A stretch of DNA of 64,000 nucleotides. Origin: Pseudarthrobacter sulfonivorans. GTDB taxonomy: Bacteria; Actinomycetota; Actinomycetes; Actinomycetales; Micrococcaceae. Below are positions 8,370-17,179 of this stretch, piece after piece. How positions within the stretch are numbered: position 1 is the first letter of the stretch; every line of letters begins with the position of its first letter. Made by a program: the position numbers and the translations under genes. The notes below the pieces were generated by a model that ran no database searches, was not told where the DNA came from, and worked only from the letters and a program-made list of their open reading frames with translations. The stretch is taken from the NCBI RefSeq assembly GCF_024391045.1, contig NZ_JANFCZ010000002.1, positions 232,423 through 296,422 of the forward strand. The letters run 5' to 3'.

Positions 8370-9391
8370 CAGAACCTCAACACCACGCGGCCGTCGATTT
8401 TCGCGTGCTTCATTTCGTCGAGGACTGCATTGATCTCCCCGAGCTCCCGCACCGAAACGGTGGGGCGGATCTTGCCCTGAGCGTAGAAATCCAGTGCTTC
8501 CTCCAGGTCCTGCCGCGTGCCGACGATCGACCCGCGAACGGTCAGGCCCTTGAGCACAATCTCGAAGATCGGTGCCGGAAAGTCGCCCGGCGGCAGGCCG
8601 TTGAACACAATCGTCCCGCCCCGGCGAGTCATGCCGATCGCCTGTCCGAAAGCGGACGGGTGCACTGCGGTGACCAGGACTCCATGGCAACCTCCGGTAT
8701 CACGCTGGATGACTTCCACGGGATCTTCGTGCAGGGCGTTGACCGTCAGTTCGGCGCCGTGGGCCTTTGCGAGGGCGAGCTTGTCGTCCGCAATGTCCAC
8801 CGCGGCCACCCGCAGGCCCATGGCAACCGCGTACTGGACGGCGATGTGGCCCAGGCCGCCAATACCGGAGATGGTGACCCACTGCCCCGGCCTGGCCTCA
8901 GTCATTTTGAGTCCCTTGTAGACGGTGACGCCGGCACAGAGTACCGGCGCCACCTCGACGGGGTCGGATCCCGCCGGTATGCGCGCCGCGAAGCGCGAAT
9001 CCACCAGCATGTATTCGCCGAAGGAGCCGTCCACGCTGTAGCCGGCGTTCTTCTGCGCTTCACACAGGGTTTCCCAGCCGGTGCGGCAGTACTGGCAGTC
9101 GCCGCAGGCTGACCAGAGCCAGGCGTTGCCCACCAGGTCGCCGACGGCGAGGTCCGTGACGCCCTCCCCCAGGGCCACGACTTCACCTACACCCTCGTGG
9201 CCGGGAATGAACGGCGGCACGGGCTTGACCGGCCAGTCGCCTTCCGCTGCGTGGAGGTCCGTGTGGCAGACCCCGGTGGTGAGCACCTTGACCAAGGCTT
9301 CCCCCGGGCCCGGCGTGGGAAGGGTGACGTCCTTGATTTGGAGGTCCTTACCGAATTCAGTTACTACTGCAGCCTGCATTGTCCTCGTCAT
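8369..9391 (-). CDS. adhP: Zinc-dependent alcohol dehydrogenase
   Basis: 340-residue medium-chain dehydrogenase that interconverts primary alcohols and aldehydes with NAD+. The catalytic zinc site shows as GVCHTDLHAAEGDW and GHEGVGEV. The structural zinc is bound by CGDCQYCRTGWETLC and the Rossmann loop is GIGGLGHIAVQYA. Length matches AdhP and AdhT enzymes. AAGGA lies eight bases before the ATG. Between the aldehyde dehydrogenase and DUF779 genes it completes an alcohol-aldehyde-acid oxidation module. Confidence 0.92.
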   Translation of the reverse strand: MTRTMQAAVVTEFGKDLQIKDVTLPTPGPGEALVKVLTTGVCHTDLHAAEGDWPVKPVPPFIPGHEGVGEVVALGEGVTDLAVGDLVGNAWLWSACGDCQYCRTGWETLCEAQKNAGYSVDGSFGEYMLVDSRFAARIPAGSDPVEVAPVLCAGVTVYKGLKMTEARPGQWVTISGIGGLGHIAVQYAVAMGLRVAAVDIADDKLALAKAHGAELTVNALHEDPVEVIQRDTGGCHGVLVTAVHPSAFGQAIGMTRRGGTIVFNGLPPGDFPAPIFEIVLKGLTVRGSIVGTRQDLEEALDFYAQGKIRPTVSVRELGEINAVLDEMKHAKIDGRVVLRF

Positions 9392-9466
9392 TGGCGAAAT
9401 CCTTGCGGTTTATAGGGTGGGGGTGGGGAAGGCGGGCGGCCCGAGGGCTGCCCGCCCCGGCCGGGC

Positions 9467-10993
9467 CTAGAAGAAGCCGAGCTTGTTTTCGTTGTAGCTG
9501 ACCAGGAGGTTCTTGGTCTGCTGGTAGTGGTCCAGCATCATGGAGTGGTTTTCACGCCCGATGCCTGAGGACTTGTAGCCGCCGAACGCGGCACCCGCCG
9601 GGTAGGCGTGGTAGTTGTTGACCCACACACGGCCGGCCTGGATTTCGCGCCCGGCACGGTAGGCCACGTTGCCGTTGCGGGACCAGACGCCGGCGCCGAG
9701 GCCGTAGAGGGTGTCGTTGGCGATGCCCATGGCGTCGTCGTAATCGCTGAACTTTGTCACGGAAACCACGGGGCCAAAGATTTCTTCCTGGAAGATCCGC
9801 ATCTTGTTGTGGCCTTCGAAGACGGTGGGCTGGACGTAGTAGCCGCCGGCCAGGTCCCCGGGAAGCTCGGCGCGGCCGCCGCCGATCAGGACCTTGGCGC
9901 CCTCCTGCTTGCCGATGTCGATGTAGGAGAGGATTTTTTCGAGCTGGTCGTTGGAGGCCTGGGCGCCCACCTGGGTTTCGGTGTCGAGCGGGTTGCCTTG
10001 GATCATCTTCCCCACCCGGGCCACGGCGTCGGCCATGAAGGAGTCGTAGATGTCCTCCTGGACCAGGGCGCGGGACGGGCAGGTGCAGACTTCGCCCTGG
10101 TTGAAGGCGAACAGCGCGAAGCCTTCCTGGGCCTTGTCGTAGAAGGCGTCGCTGGTGTCGGCTGCAACGTCGTTGAAGAAGATGTTCGGGCTCTTGCCGC
10201 CAAGTTCCAGGGTGACCGGGATCAGGTTCTGGCTGGCGTACTGGCTGATGAGCCGGCCCGTGGTGGTCTCGCCCGTGAAGGCGATCTTGCGGATCCGGGG
10301 GCTGGAGGCCAGCGGCTTGCCCGCCTCCACGCCGAAGCCGTTGACCACGTTCAGCACGCCGGCGGGCAGGAGGTCACCGATGAGTTCCATCAGGACCAGG
10401 ATGGACGACGGCGTCTGTTCGGCCGGCTTGAGGACCACGGCGTTGCCGGCGGCGAGCGCGGGGGCCAGCTTCCAGACGGCCATCAGGATGGGGAAGTTCC
10501 ACGGGATGATCTGGCCCACGACGCCGAGCGGTTCGTGATAGTGGTAGGCGGTGGTGTCGTCGTCGAGCTGGGACAGCCGGCCTTCCTGGGCGCGGACGGC
10601 GGAGGCGAAGTAGCGGAAGTGGTCCGCGGCGAGCGGCATGTCCGCGTTCAGGGTTTCGCGGACGGGCTTGCCGTTGTCCCAGGACTCGGCAACGGCCAGC
10701 ATTTCGAGGTTCTCGTCGATCCGGTCGGCGATCTTGTTCAGGATGGCGGCCCGCTCGGCCACGGAGGTCTTGCCCCATGAGGGTGCTGCCTTGTGTGCTG
10801 CGTCGAGCGCCAGCTCGATGTCTTCCGCGGTGCCACGGGCAACCTCGCAGAAGACCTTGCCGGTGACCGGGGTGATGTTCTCGAAGTACTGGCCCTTGAC
10901 GGGGGCTACCCACTCGCCGCCGATCCAGTTCTCGTAACGGTCCTTGAACGTGACCTTCGAACCCTCGGTGCCGGGCTGTGCGTAAACAGTCAT
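9467..10993 (-). CDS. Aldehyde dehydrogenase, acetaldehyde (ExaC/AcoD) type
   Basis: 508-residue NAD-dependent aldehyde dehydrogenase. The nucleophile Cys is in [12 protein letters not shown] and the general base Glu in [12 protein letters not shown]. The cofactor loop is FTGETTTGR and the oxyanion Asn is in [21 protein letters not shown], with two closely spaced Cys, is characteristic of ExaC/AcoD-like acetaldehyde dehydrogenases. A strong AAAGGAG precedes the start. It is the first gene of aldH-adhP-DUF779. The upstream region holds palindromes that may bind the GAF regulator encoded nearby. Confidence 0.93.
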   Translation of the reverse strand: MTVYAQPGTEGSKVTFKDRYENWIGGEWVAPVKGQYFENITPVTGKVFCEVARGTAEDIELALDAAHKAAPSWGKTSVAERAAILNKIADRIDENLEMLAVAESWDNGKPVRETLNADMPLAADHFRYFASAVRAQEGRLSQLDDDTTAYHYHEPLGVVGQIIPWNFPILMAVWKLAPALAAGNAVVLKPAEQTPSSILVLMELIGDLLPAGVLNVVNGFGVEAGKPLASSPRIRKIAFTGETTTGRLISQYASQNLIPVTLELGGKSPNIFFNDVAADTSDAFYDKAQEGFALFAFNQGEVCTCPSRALVQEDIYDSFMADAVARVGKMIQGNPLDTETQVGAQASNDQLEKILSYIDIGKQEGAKVLIGGGRAELPGDLAGGYYVQPTVFEGHNKMRIFQEEIFGPVVSVTKFSDYDDAMGIANDTLYGLGAGVWSRNGNVAYRAGREIQAGRVWVNNYHAYPAGAAFGGYKSSGIGRENHSMMLDHYQQTKNLLVSYNENKLGFF

Positions 10994-11079
10994 TGCTAGC
11001 TCCTTTGCTGTGCATGAGGCGGCGCCTTGATACTGGGGCCGCCGTTGGACTCAGCGTAGGAGTGTGAAGGTTGCAGTCA

Positions 11080-11105
11080 GGTTGCAACCATGTGAGACAG
11101 CTCAC
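11080..11105. promoter_or_regulatory. Palindromic operator candidates upstream of aldehyde dehydrogenase
   Basis: Two symmetric elements lie side by side: GGTTGCAACC (11080-11089, with a further half site GGTTGCA at 11069-11075) and GTGAG-N4-CTCAC (11092-11105). They are about 85-110 bp upstream of the aldehyde dehydrogenase start, a plausible activator position. The GAF-type regulator at 11900-13303 is the obvious candidate binder; this is inferred. Confidence 0.45.
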
Positions 11106-11133
11106 TAGCGCGCACTCGAAATCCCGGAACCGC

Positions 11134-11766
11134 CTAGAGACCGGCGGGGAACGTATAAGTGCCCGGCAGTGGTGAGGGCGCCGCACCGAAGGAAAGTACC
11201 ACCTCGTCGTGCGCTTTGAGCACCACGTCGGTCACGGGACCATCCTGCTTTGAGCCGTTGACGTAAGCGCTCCAGCCATCGGTTCCGCCGTGCGGCGCGC
11301 CGGAGGTGTCTGACCCGTCGAGGACACCCCATTCTCGAAGAACCTGGCCGAGGCTGTACTTCGCGCCGGAGGTGGGTGCTTCGATATGGATGATGCCGGT
11401 GGTGTCGTGGGTGTGCAGGGCCGAGATTCCGTTGGCCTGCCCGCCCGCGCCAAAACTGAAGCCGATATCAGCCGGGACAGTGATGGGTTTGCCATCAACA
11501 AACACGTCCAGGTGGGCGTGATAATGCTCGGCCGTGCCTTCAGCGTTGAGGATCTCCAGGCCGGCAGCCTTAATCCGTGCACCGCCCGCGTCGGGAGCGA
11601 GGGCCCAACCTGCAGCCCCGGTGGCCGTTGCCGGTGACGATTGGGAAGGTGACGATTGGGAAGATGACGATTGGGATGGCGGGGTTTGGGCAGGCGCCCC
11701 GCAGGCGGCGGTGCCGGCGACGAGCGCCGATACTGTCAGGGTTATGGCGAGGCGTTTGTTCAACAC
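11134..11766 (-). CDS. Putative histidine-rich lipoprotein of unknown function
   Basis: About 210 residues. A signal peptide (LNKRLAITLTVSALVAGTAAC) ends in a degenerate lipobox and is followed by a Ser/Pro/Gln linker with SQSS repeats. The mature domain has two His-rich motifs, EHYHAHLDVFVDGKPI and SALHTHDTTGIIHIEAP, then LGQVLREWGVLDG, suggesting metal binding. I do not recognise a named family. The frame is open to 11931; GTG codons at 11799 and 11766 are possible starts. I choose 11766 because it gives a normal signal-peptide length, but neither has a strong ribosome-binding site. Confidence 0.6.
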   Translation of the reverse strand: MLNKRLAITLTVSALVAGTAACGAPAQTPPSQSSSSQSSPSQSSPATATGAAGWALAPDAGGARIKAAGLEILNAEGTAEHYHAHLDVFVDGKPITVPADIGFSFGAGGQANGISALHTHDTTGIIHIEAPTSGAKYSLGQVLREWGVLDGSDTSGAPHGGTDGWSAYVNGSKQDGPVTDVVLKAHDEVVLSFGAAPSPLPGTYTFPAGL

Positions 11767-11899
11767 AGCGGTGGCTACTTTCGGTCGGCTCGTCTCCACG
11801 ATATCGCTCTGAACTGTACGTCGCCTTGTTGTCGCCGGGCCCGGCCTGCGTCTCGACAAGCCCGACCACCGGGAACCACCCACCACCGGCGGAACGTGG

Positions 11900-13303
11900 T
11901 CAGGCGCTAAGCTCAGCTTCCAGCCGCTCAAGATCGGCGACGACGGCGGCGCGCTTAGGTGAGCGCGGCGGCAGCAGCTTCAGGGCGGCAGTCCGGACGT
12001 CGACGTCGTCCCTTGCCTCCGGAAGCGCCGCATACTTGAGCAGCGTCTCGGCGCTGCCGTCGGTCAGCACCGCTTCCCGCATAAGTGACGAGACCCTGGC
12101 GCGCAGGTCGATGATGCCCGGCGCCTCGGAGCGCGGCAGCACTGCGCCCCGGTAGATTTCAAGCGCAATGCGGTGGGCGCCGCGCTGCAGGCAGTTCAAC
12201 ACCTGGCCGCTGTCCGGGACCAGGTCCATGCTGAGTTTGTAGGGCCGGGATCCGGGGACGGCGGCCGGGTTGAGCTGCTGCAGGATTTTGCGCAGCCGGA
12301 CCATTTCGGCGCGGAGTGTCATGGCGGACCCGTCGCCCGGGTAGAGCAGCACACACAGCTCCTCGGCGCTCAGGCCGTCAGGGTGGGTGCTGAGGAGGGC
12401 GAGGATTTCGCTGTGCCGGGCGGACAGCGCCACCGTTTTGCCTTCGATGCTGAGCAACGCCTGGTCGCGGCCCAGCAGCTGGAGGCTGTTGCGGTAGAGG
12501 CTGCCTTCCTTCACACCGCCGGTGCCCGCTCCCCCGGCCCGCGCCGAACCTGCCCCCGGCGGCCGTGAGCCTGACGCGGTGGTGGAGTTCCGGCGTCGTG
12601 CAGGCCGGCTGGCGAGGTTTGCCGCGAGCTGCAGCCGCTCCACCCGGAGCTGCGCCTGCGCGGCGGCGACCGTGGCTTCCACGAGCGACAGGGTATGGGG
12701 CGCCACCGCGCTGGCTTTGCCCGTGATGTCCACAACGCCCAGCAGCGCGCCGGAATCCGGATCATGGAACGGAACGGCCGTGCAGCTCCACTCGTGCACG
12801 GACCGCTGGTAGTGCTCAGCCCCGGAAATCTGGATGCCCCGGCCCAGGGCGAGGGCAGTTCCGGGAGCGCTGGTGCCCACTGTGGCCTCCGACCAGTCGG
12901 CGCCCGGCACAAACATCATCCCTTCGGCACGGCGCTGCAGGGCCGGATCGCCTTCCACCCAGAGCAGCCGGCCCACCTCGTCCCCCACCGCAACGAGCAG
13001 TCCGCTGTCGTGGCTGGGCAGGACCAGGAGCTTGTGGATCACGGGCATGATGCTGGCGAGGGGGTGCTGCCGCCGGTAATCCTCGAGCTCGTCAGTGTCC
13101 AGGGCCAGGGGCGCTTCGGGGTTGTCCGGGTTGGCCTGCAACCGGGCGGACCGCTGCCAGGATTCCCGGATGAGGTTGCGCAGCCCGGGCAGTTCCGGGG
13201 CGCCCGGAACCGCAGGGGCGTCGAGCTGCTCGTGCCCGGCCAGGGCATACCGCTGGGCCAGCGCCGACGCGTCGCCGCCGCCCGGCGGGTTGAGGTTCTT
13301 CAT
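11900..13303 (-). CDS. GAF-domain transcriptional regulator without AAA+ domain
   Basis: 467-residue regulator. Residues about 80-250 form a GAF-type sensor similar to that of AcoR/acetoin-type regulators (SEATVGTSAPGTALALG, then GVVDITG). A Gly/Ala/Arg linker follows, then a C-terminal winged-helix-like region (LSARHSEILALLSTHPDGLS, then LRAEMVRLRKILQQL). No sigma-54-interacting AAA+ module is present. The start at 13303 has GAGGGAG upstream. It lies 20 bp after fprA on the same strand and upstream of the alcohol/aldehyde genes, so control of those genes by an alcohol- or aldehyde-derived signal is inferred. Confidence 0.82.
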   Translation of the reverse strand: MKNLNPPGGGDASALAQRYALAGHEQLDAPAVPGAPELPGLRNLIRESWQRSARLQANPDNPEAPLALDTDELEDYRRQHPLASIMPVIHKLLVLPSHDSGLLVAVGDEVGRLLWVEGDPALQRRAEGMMFVPGADWSEATVGTSAPGTALALGRGIQISGAEHYQRSVHEWSCTAVPFHDPDSGALLGVVDITGKASAVAPHTLSLVEATVAAAQAQLRVERLQLAANLASRPARRRNSTTASGSRPPGAGSARAGGAGTGGVKEGSLYRNSLQLLGRDQALLSIEGKTVALSARHSEILALLSTHPDGLSAEELCVLLYPGDGSAMTLRAEMVRLRKILQQLNPAAVPGSRPYKLSMDLVPDSGQVLNCLQRGAHRIALEIYRGAVLPRSEAPGIIDLRARVSSLMREAVLTDGSAETLLKYAALPEARDDVDVRTAALKLLPPRSPKRAAVVADLERLEAELSA

Positions 13304-13323
13304 TGAACTCCCTCGAACTCGGG

Positions 13324-14769
13324 TTAGGTGCGGGAAATGTTGACCATTTCCTCGCGCGGGACTACTTTGATGCGTTCGCGTACGACGCCGGCAGTCCCGT
13401 CGTCGCCGATCCATTCGGCGCCGAGGGCTGCTTCGTGTGCATCGAGCTTGATCCAGCCCTCCCACGTGGTGAACTCAATGCCGCGCTCGTGCAGCAGATC
13501 GATGATGGCCTGCGGATCCGGGTTCTGGGCCGGGGGCAGGGTTAGCCGGTCCTCCAGCAGGAACCCTATGGTCTCCAGGGCATCGCCCTTGGTGTGGCCG
13601 ATCAGGCCCACCGGTCCGCGCTTGATCCAGCCTGTGGTGTAGATCCCCGGCACGGGGTTGCCGTCGGCGTCCAGAACCCGGCCGCCCTCGTTGGGGACCA
13701 CACCGCGTTTGGCATCGTATTCGAGCTCGTCCAGCGGCGAGCCGTGGTACCCGATGGCGCGGTACACGGCCTGGACCGGGTAGTCCACAAACTCACTGGT
13801 CCCCTTGACGTTGCCGGTCCCGTCAAGCTCCATCCGCTCAAACTTAATGCCGGCCACCTGACCCGACCCGCCGTCGGTCCGCTCGCTCCCGTATATCTCA
13901 ATGGGGCTGTGCAGGAAGTGAAGGTGCAGGCGGCGGGACGACGGTTCTTCCGCCTCGGCGTGCTCCTCCACCAGCCAGTTGGTGAGGGTGTTGACCATGG
14001 TCTTGATCTGGTTGTTGCTGCGGATGGCGTCATCGGAAGCTTCGTCGAATTCGAAGTCCTCCGGGTACAGCACAATGTCCACGTCCTTCATGTGGCTCAG
14101 TTCGCGCAACTCCAGCGGAGTGAACTTCACCTGCGCCGGACCGCGGCGGCCGAAGACGTGGACGTCGGTGACGGGCGAGTTTTTCAGGCCGGCGTAGACG
14201 TTGTCCGGGATCTCGGTGGTGAGCAGTTCATCGGCGTGCTTGACCAGCATCCGGGCCACGTCCAGTGCCACATTCCCGTTGCCGATCACGGCAATTTCCT
14301 TGGCGTCCAGGGGCCATTCGCGGGGAACATCGGGATGACCGTCGTACCAGGACACAAAGTCAGCACCGCCGAATGAGCCGGCCAGGTCGATCCCGGGGAT
14401 GGGCAGGTCCGCGTCCTTGATGGCGCCCGTGGAGAAAATCACGGCGTCATAGAAGGCCCGGAAGTCATGCAAAGTCAGGTCCCGGCCATAGGTGACGTTG
14501 CCCAGGAAGCGGATGTCGCCGCGGTCCAGGACCTTGTGCAGGGCGTTCACGATGCCCTTGATGCGGGGATGGTCAGGCGCCACGCCGTAGCGGATCAGGC
14601 CGTACGGCGCCGGGTAGGCCTCGAACAGGTCGATGCTCACCTCGAAGTCGCCGTCCTTGACGCCGTTGGACTTGGTCAGGATGTCCGCCGCATACACCCC
14701 TGCCGGCCCGGCACCCACAATGGCAACGCGGAGTGGACGCTTGGAGGTGGTTTCGCCTGGGTTGGACAC
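13324..14769 (-). CDS. fprA: Ferredoxin-NADP reductase, FprA type (copy 1)
   Basis: 481-residue flavoprotein of the adrenodoxin-reductase-like FprA family, which passes electrons between NADPH and ferredoxin. The FAD loop is VAIVGAGPAGVYAADIL, the NADP loop is AVIGNGNVALDVARML, and GWIKRGPVGLIGHTKGDA is typical of the family. The start is GTG, with AAGGG upstream. A closely similar paralogue lies at 51073-52539. This copy sits beside the GAF regulator rather than the sulfur genes. Confidence 0.9.
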   Translation of the reverse strand: MSNPGETTSKRPLRVAIVGAGPAGVYAADILTKSNGVKDGDFEVSIDLFEAYPAPYGLIRYGVAPDHPRIKGIVNALHKVLDRGDIRFLGNVTYGRDLTLHDFRAFYDAVIFSTGAIKDADLPIPGIDLAGSFGGADFVSWYDGHPDVPREWPLDAKEIAVIGNGNVALDVARMLVKHADELLTTEIPDNVYAGLKNSPVTDVHVFGRRGPAQVKFTPLELRELSHMKDVDIVLYPEDFEFDEASDDAIRSNNQIKTMVNTLTNWLVEEHAEAEEPSSRRLHLHFLHSPIEIYGSERTDGGSGQVAGIKFERMELDGTGNVKGTSEFVDYPVQAVYRAIGYHGSPLDELEYDAKRGVVPNEGGRVLDADGNPVPGIYTTGWIKRGPVGLIGHTKGDALETIGFLLEDRLTLPPAQNPDPQAIIDLLHERGIEFTTWEGWIKLDAHEAALGAEWIGDDGTAGVVRERIKVVPREEMVNISRT

Positions 14770-15082
14770 CGGGAGCCCTTCTGGAATACGGAGTACTGAA
14801 ATACGGAGTATGCGCCACAGCGCACAATGCAGAGTGTCCCCAGTCTAAATGTCCGGCGCGTGCGGCACGGCAGGAATTCACAGCAGACATTCAGCTTTCG
14901 TCCAGCTTTCCTTAACCTTCACCACCCCGACCGTTAACGGTGCGGCCTGAGCGTTATCACGACCGCGTGCGCGGCGTCCAGTCACAGGATTCTGGGGAGC
15001 CACCATTTCCAATGAACGTATTTCCTTCACGTCTTTTGTAAGCCAGGCCCATCCCGCGGCGACCCGCTGGAAGGAACGCGAA
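14770..15082. other. Divergent intergenic region
   Basis: 313 bp between fprA copy 1 (minus) and the next plus-strand gene. The frame of the downstream gene is already open from 14951. GGGGAG at 14994-14999 lies five bases before an in-frame ATT at 15005, so part of this interval may be coding. I see no other gene. Confidence 0.5.
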
Positions 15083-15664
15083 TTGGGCATCTTCGGCGGG
15101 ACAGTGCAACAGTCGCACGTTTCCGCGCTGGCGTCGCTCAGCACCAGGCAACGGCTCAGCCAACCCGTCGGCCTGCCGGGTGGCCTGCCGGCGCAGGCGC
15201 CGCGCGTGCCGGCCGCCCATCAGCTGGTCCGCCGCATGGACCACTTCAACCAGCCGCTCGTGGTCTGGCGCCTGATCTCCGGCAACCACCGGGAACTCGG
15301 GCGCGGAGTCGGACTGTTCCCCAGCCACGCGGCAGCCGCCGCCCACGCCTCCGCTGCGCAGGGTGCCTCCGAAGAACTGCTGATCACCTTCGTTCAGAGC
15401 CAGCCGGCCCGGGGGTTCGCGTGGTACGCCACCTTCCGGGAACGCCCCGTCCTAATGGCGAGTGCCTGGTACCCCACCATCCGCGACCGGGACCGCAGCG
15501 CCCACGCTGCGCTCGACCTGCTCGGCGGCGCGCGGCTCCTTGAATCCGTTATCCGCCACGGGCACCGCCATCTTCCGGTTGAGCTGACCGCCAACCCGCA
15601 GCCCGCAACGGCCGAAGGCCCGGAACGCTCGCCCCGTGATTCCGTGCCGGCGCTTTCACCATAA
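15083..15664 (+). CDS. Hypothetical protein, start uncertain
   Basis: At least 193 residues, cytoplasmic by appearance, with no recognised domain. A motif VVWRLISGNHRELGRG is reminiscent of short stress-related DUF1508-type repeats, but I would not assign it. The track start is TTG at 15083, with AAGGA seven bases upstream. The frame is open back to 14951 with coding-like sequence (AATRWKERELGIFGG), and a strong GGGGAG precedes an ATT at 15005 that would give 219 residues. The 3' end overlaps the PHO-box-like repeats of the downstream gene. Confidence 0.6.
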   Translation: MGIFGGTVQQSHVSALASLSTRQRLSQPVGLPGGLPAQAPRVPAAHQLVRRMDHFNQPLVVWRLISGNHRELGRGVGLFPSHAAAAAHASAAQGASEELLITFVQSQPARGFAWYATFRERPVLMASAWYPTIRDRDRSAHAALDLLGGARLLESVIRHGHRHLPVELTANPQPATAEGPERSPRDSVPALSP

Positions 15665-15675
15665 GTTCACCTGCC
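15654..15675 (+). promoter_or_regulatory. PHO-box-like direct repeats (PhoP site candidate)
   Basis: Two adjacent 11-nt units, TTTCACCATAA and GTTCACCTGCC, share the TTCACC core expected of actinobacterial PhoP direct-repeat units. A weaker third unit (GGCAGTTTGTT) may follow. They lie about 175-195 bp before the first binding-protein gene of the Pst-like cluster. Confidence 0.55.
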
Positions 15676-15848
15676 GGCAGTTTGTTCTTAGCCAAGGAAT
15701 ACAAGGTACCGGGCCGTCCCGCCGCAGACTCATACCGGCCGGACCTGCCCGGACCACTCCCGGAAGCCCAAGAGCGCCGCACAGTCCACCCACGGCGCCG
15801 GTCCAACGCGCACCACATCCACCCGAACCTAAGATGGGGAATCCTGAC

Positions 15849-16967
15849 ATGAAATTGAAGTCCTTCCAGGCAGTCGGCGCCGTCTGCATCACGGCCCTGG
15901 CACTCGGCCTGATCAGCACCTCCAGCGCGTCCGCAGAGCCGAACACGCCGGACCGCGCCTTCGCCGCAGTAGGCTCCGACACCATCCAGGACGTCTGGAA
16001 CGGGCTGACAAACAGCGGCCCGGTCAAGTCAGTGGCCTCCTACGATGCTTTTGGCGTCCCCGCAGCCATTGTGACAAAGTCAGGTGCCACCCCCATCACC
16101 AGGCCGAACGGTTCCGGTGCCGGCGTCAAGGCCCTCAGCGCCAGCTTGAACCCGCTCAACCACGTCTACAAGGATTCGGCCAACAACTCCTTCACGCTGA
16201 AGCGGAACGACGTCGACATTGCCCGCTCCTCCTCCTCACCGAGCGTGACCGGCACCGACCTCACGTTCCTGCCGTTCGCCCGCGACGCCGTGACCGTGGC
16301 TGTCAGGGACTCCGCCAACAAGCCGCTGAGCCTGACCACCCAGCAGATCGCCAACATCTTCAGCTGCACCGCCGGCGACGGCGTCACCATTGACGGCGCC
16401 ACCGGAAAGCCGGTGTTCGGAGGGATGGCATTCACGCCCAAGCTGCCCCAGGCCGCCTCCGGTACACGTGGCTTCTTCCTCAAAGCCATCGGCGTCACGC
16501 CGAACACCACCTGCATCCCCGACGCCGAGCAGACCTACGCAGAAAACAGCGGAGCGGCACTGGTCAGCAACGGCGACATCATCCCCTTCTCGGCCGCCCA
16601 GTGGATCGCCCAGAAGAACGGCGCCATGACCGACACCACGGCAGCCGGCCAGCTGCTGGCCGACATCGACGGGCTGAAGGCCGTTGATCCGGCCACCTCG
16701 GCCCCGGCCCTGGCCCCCGGCGACCTCTACGGCGACGCCACGGTGGCCCCTGCAAGCGGCAAGGGCACCTTTTCCCGGGATACCTACAACGTGGTCGCAA
16801 GCACCACGCAGACCAGCAAGCTGATCTACAGCACGATGCTCGGCAATGCCGTGTCCACCAACCTGAAAACGATTGGCAGCCGGACGGTCATCAACAAGTT
16901 CGGGTTCAAGACCCTCTCCTACGTCGGTGACTGGACGCAGGGCAAAAAATCCGGGTACACGAACTAG
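15849..16967 (+). CDS. Secreted PstS-like substrate-binding protein
   Basis: 372 residues. A Sec signal peptide, MKLKSFQAVGAVCITALALG followed by an Ala-Ser-Ala cleavage site near residue 29, leads into a PBP-type domain beginning FAAVGSDTIQDVWNGL. That start resembles the phosphate-site loop of PstS. A second element, TRPNGSGAGVKALSASL, and FSRDTYNVV near the end fit a PBP-II fold. There is no lipobox, membrane anchor or sorting signal, so it is probably released or held non-covalently. GGGGA precedes the ATG at 15849. An in-frame ATG at 15834 is less likely. It is the first gene of the Pst-like, sortase-bearing cluster. Confidence 0.8.
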   Translation: MKLKSFQAVGAVCITALALGLISTSSASAEPNTPDRAFAAVGSDTIQDVWNGLTNSGPVKSVASYDAFGVPAAIVTKSGATPITRPNGSGAGVKALSASLNPLNHVYKDSANNSFTLKRNDVDIARSSSSPSVTGTDLTFLPFARDAVTVAVRDSANKPLSLTTQQIANIFSCTAGDGVTIDGATGKPVFGGMAFTPKLPQAASGTRGFFLKAIGVTPNTTCIPDAEQTYAENSGAALVSNGDIIPFSAAQWIAQKNGAMTDTTAAGQLLADIDGLKAVDPATSAPALAPGDLYGDATVAPASGKGTFSRDTYNVVASTTQTSKLIYSTMLGNAVSTNLKTIGSRTVINKFGFKTLSYVGDWTQGKKSGYTN

Positions 16968-16996
16968 GCGTTGCATTCCGGAAAGTCCAAATTCCC

Positions 16997-17018
16997 GTTT
17001 ACCAAGAATTTACCCCGG
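16997..17018 (+). promoter_or_regulatory. PHO-box-like direct repeats upstream of the mucin-like gene
   Basis: GTTTACCAAGA followed directly by ATTTACCCCGG forms an 11-nt tandem unit with a TTTACC core, a degenerate version of the TTCACC repeats at 15654-15675. It lies about 165-180 bp upstream of the ATG at 17180. Confidence 0.45.
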
Positions 17019-17179
17019 ATAGTGGATTGCTTTACTTTTCCCCGCCGGAAGAATGCCGTTGCTGAGCGAGACTGTTCAGTAATTCTCGGCGGAATTCCAC
17101 GATATCGGCCGGGACACTTCCTTGCGGCCTCCCGGCCTAAAAACGCTCTGAGACAATCACCTGAGAAAGAGAAAAGATT

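Noticed and set aside
9608..10780. 390-residue plus-strand open frame opposite the aldehyde dehydrogenase gene
   Set aside because: Val/Asp/Gly-rich reflection of the dehydrogenase codons, without any start context or motif.
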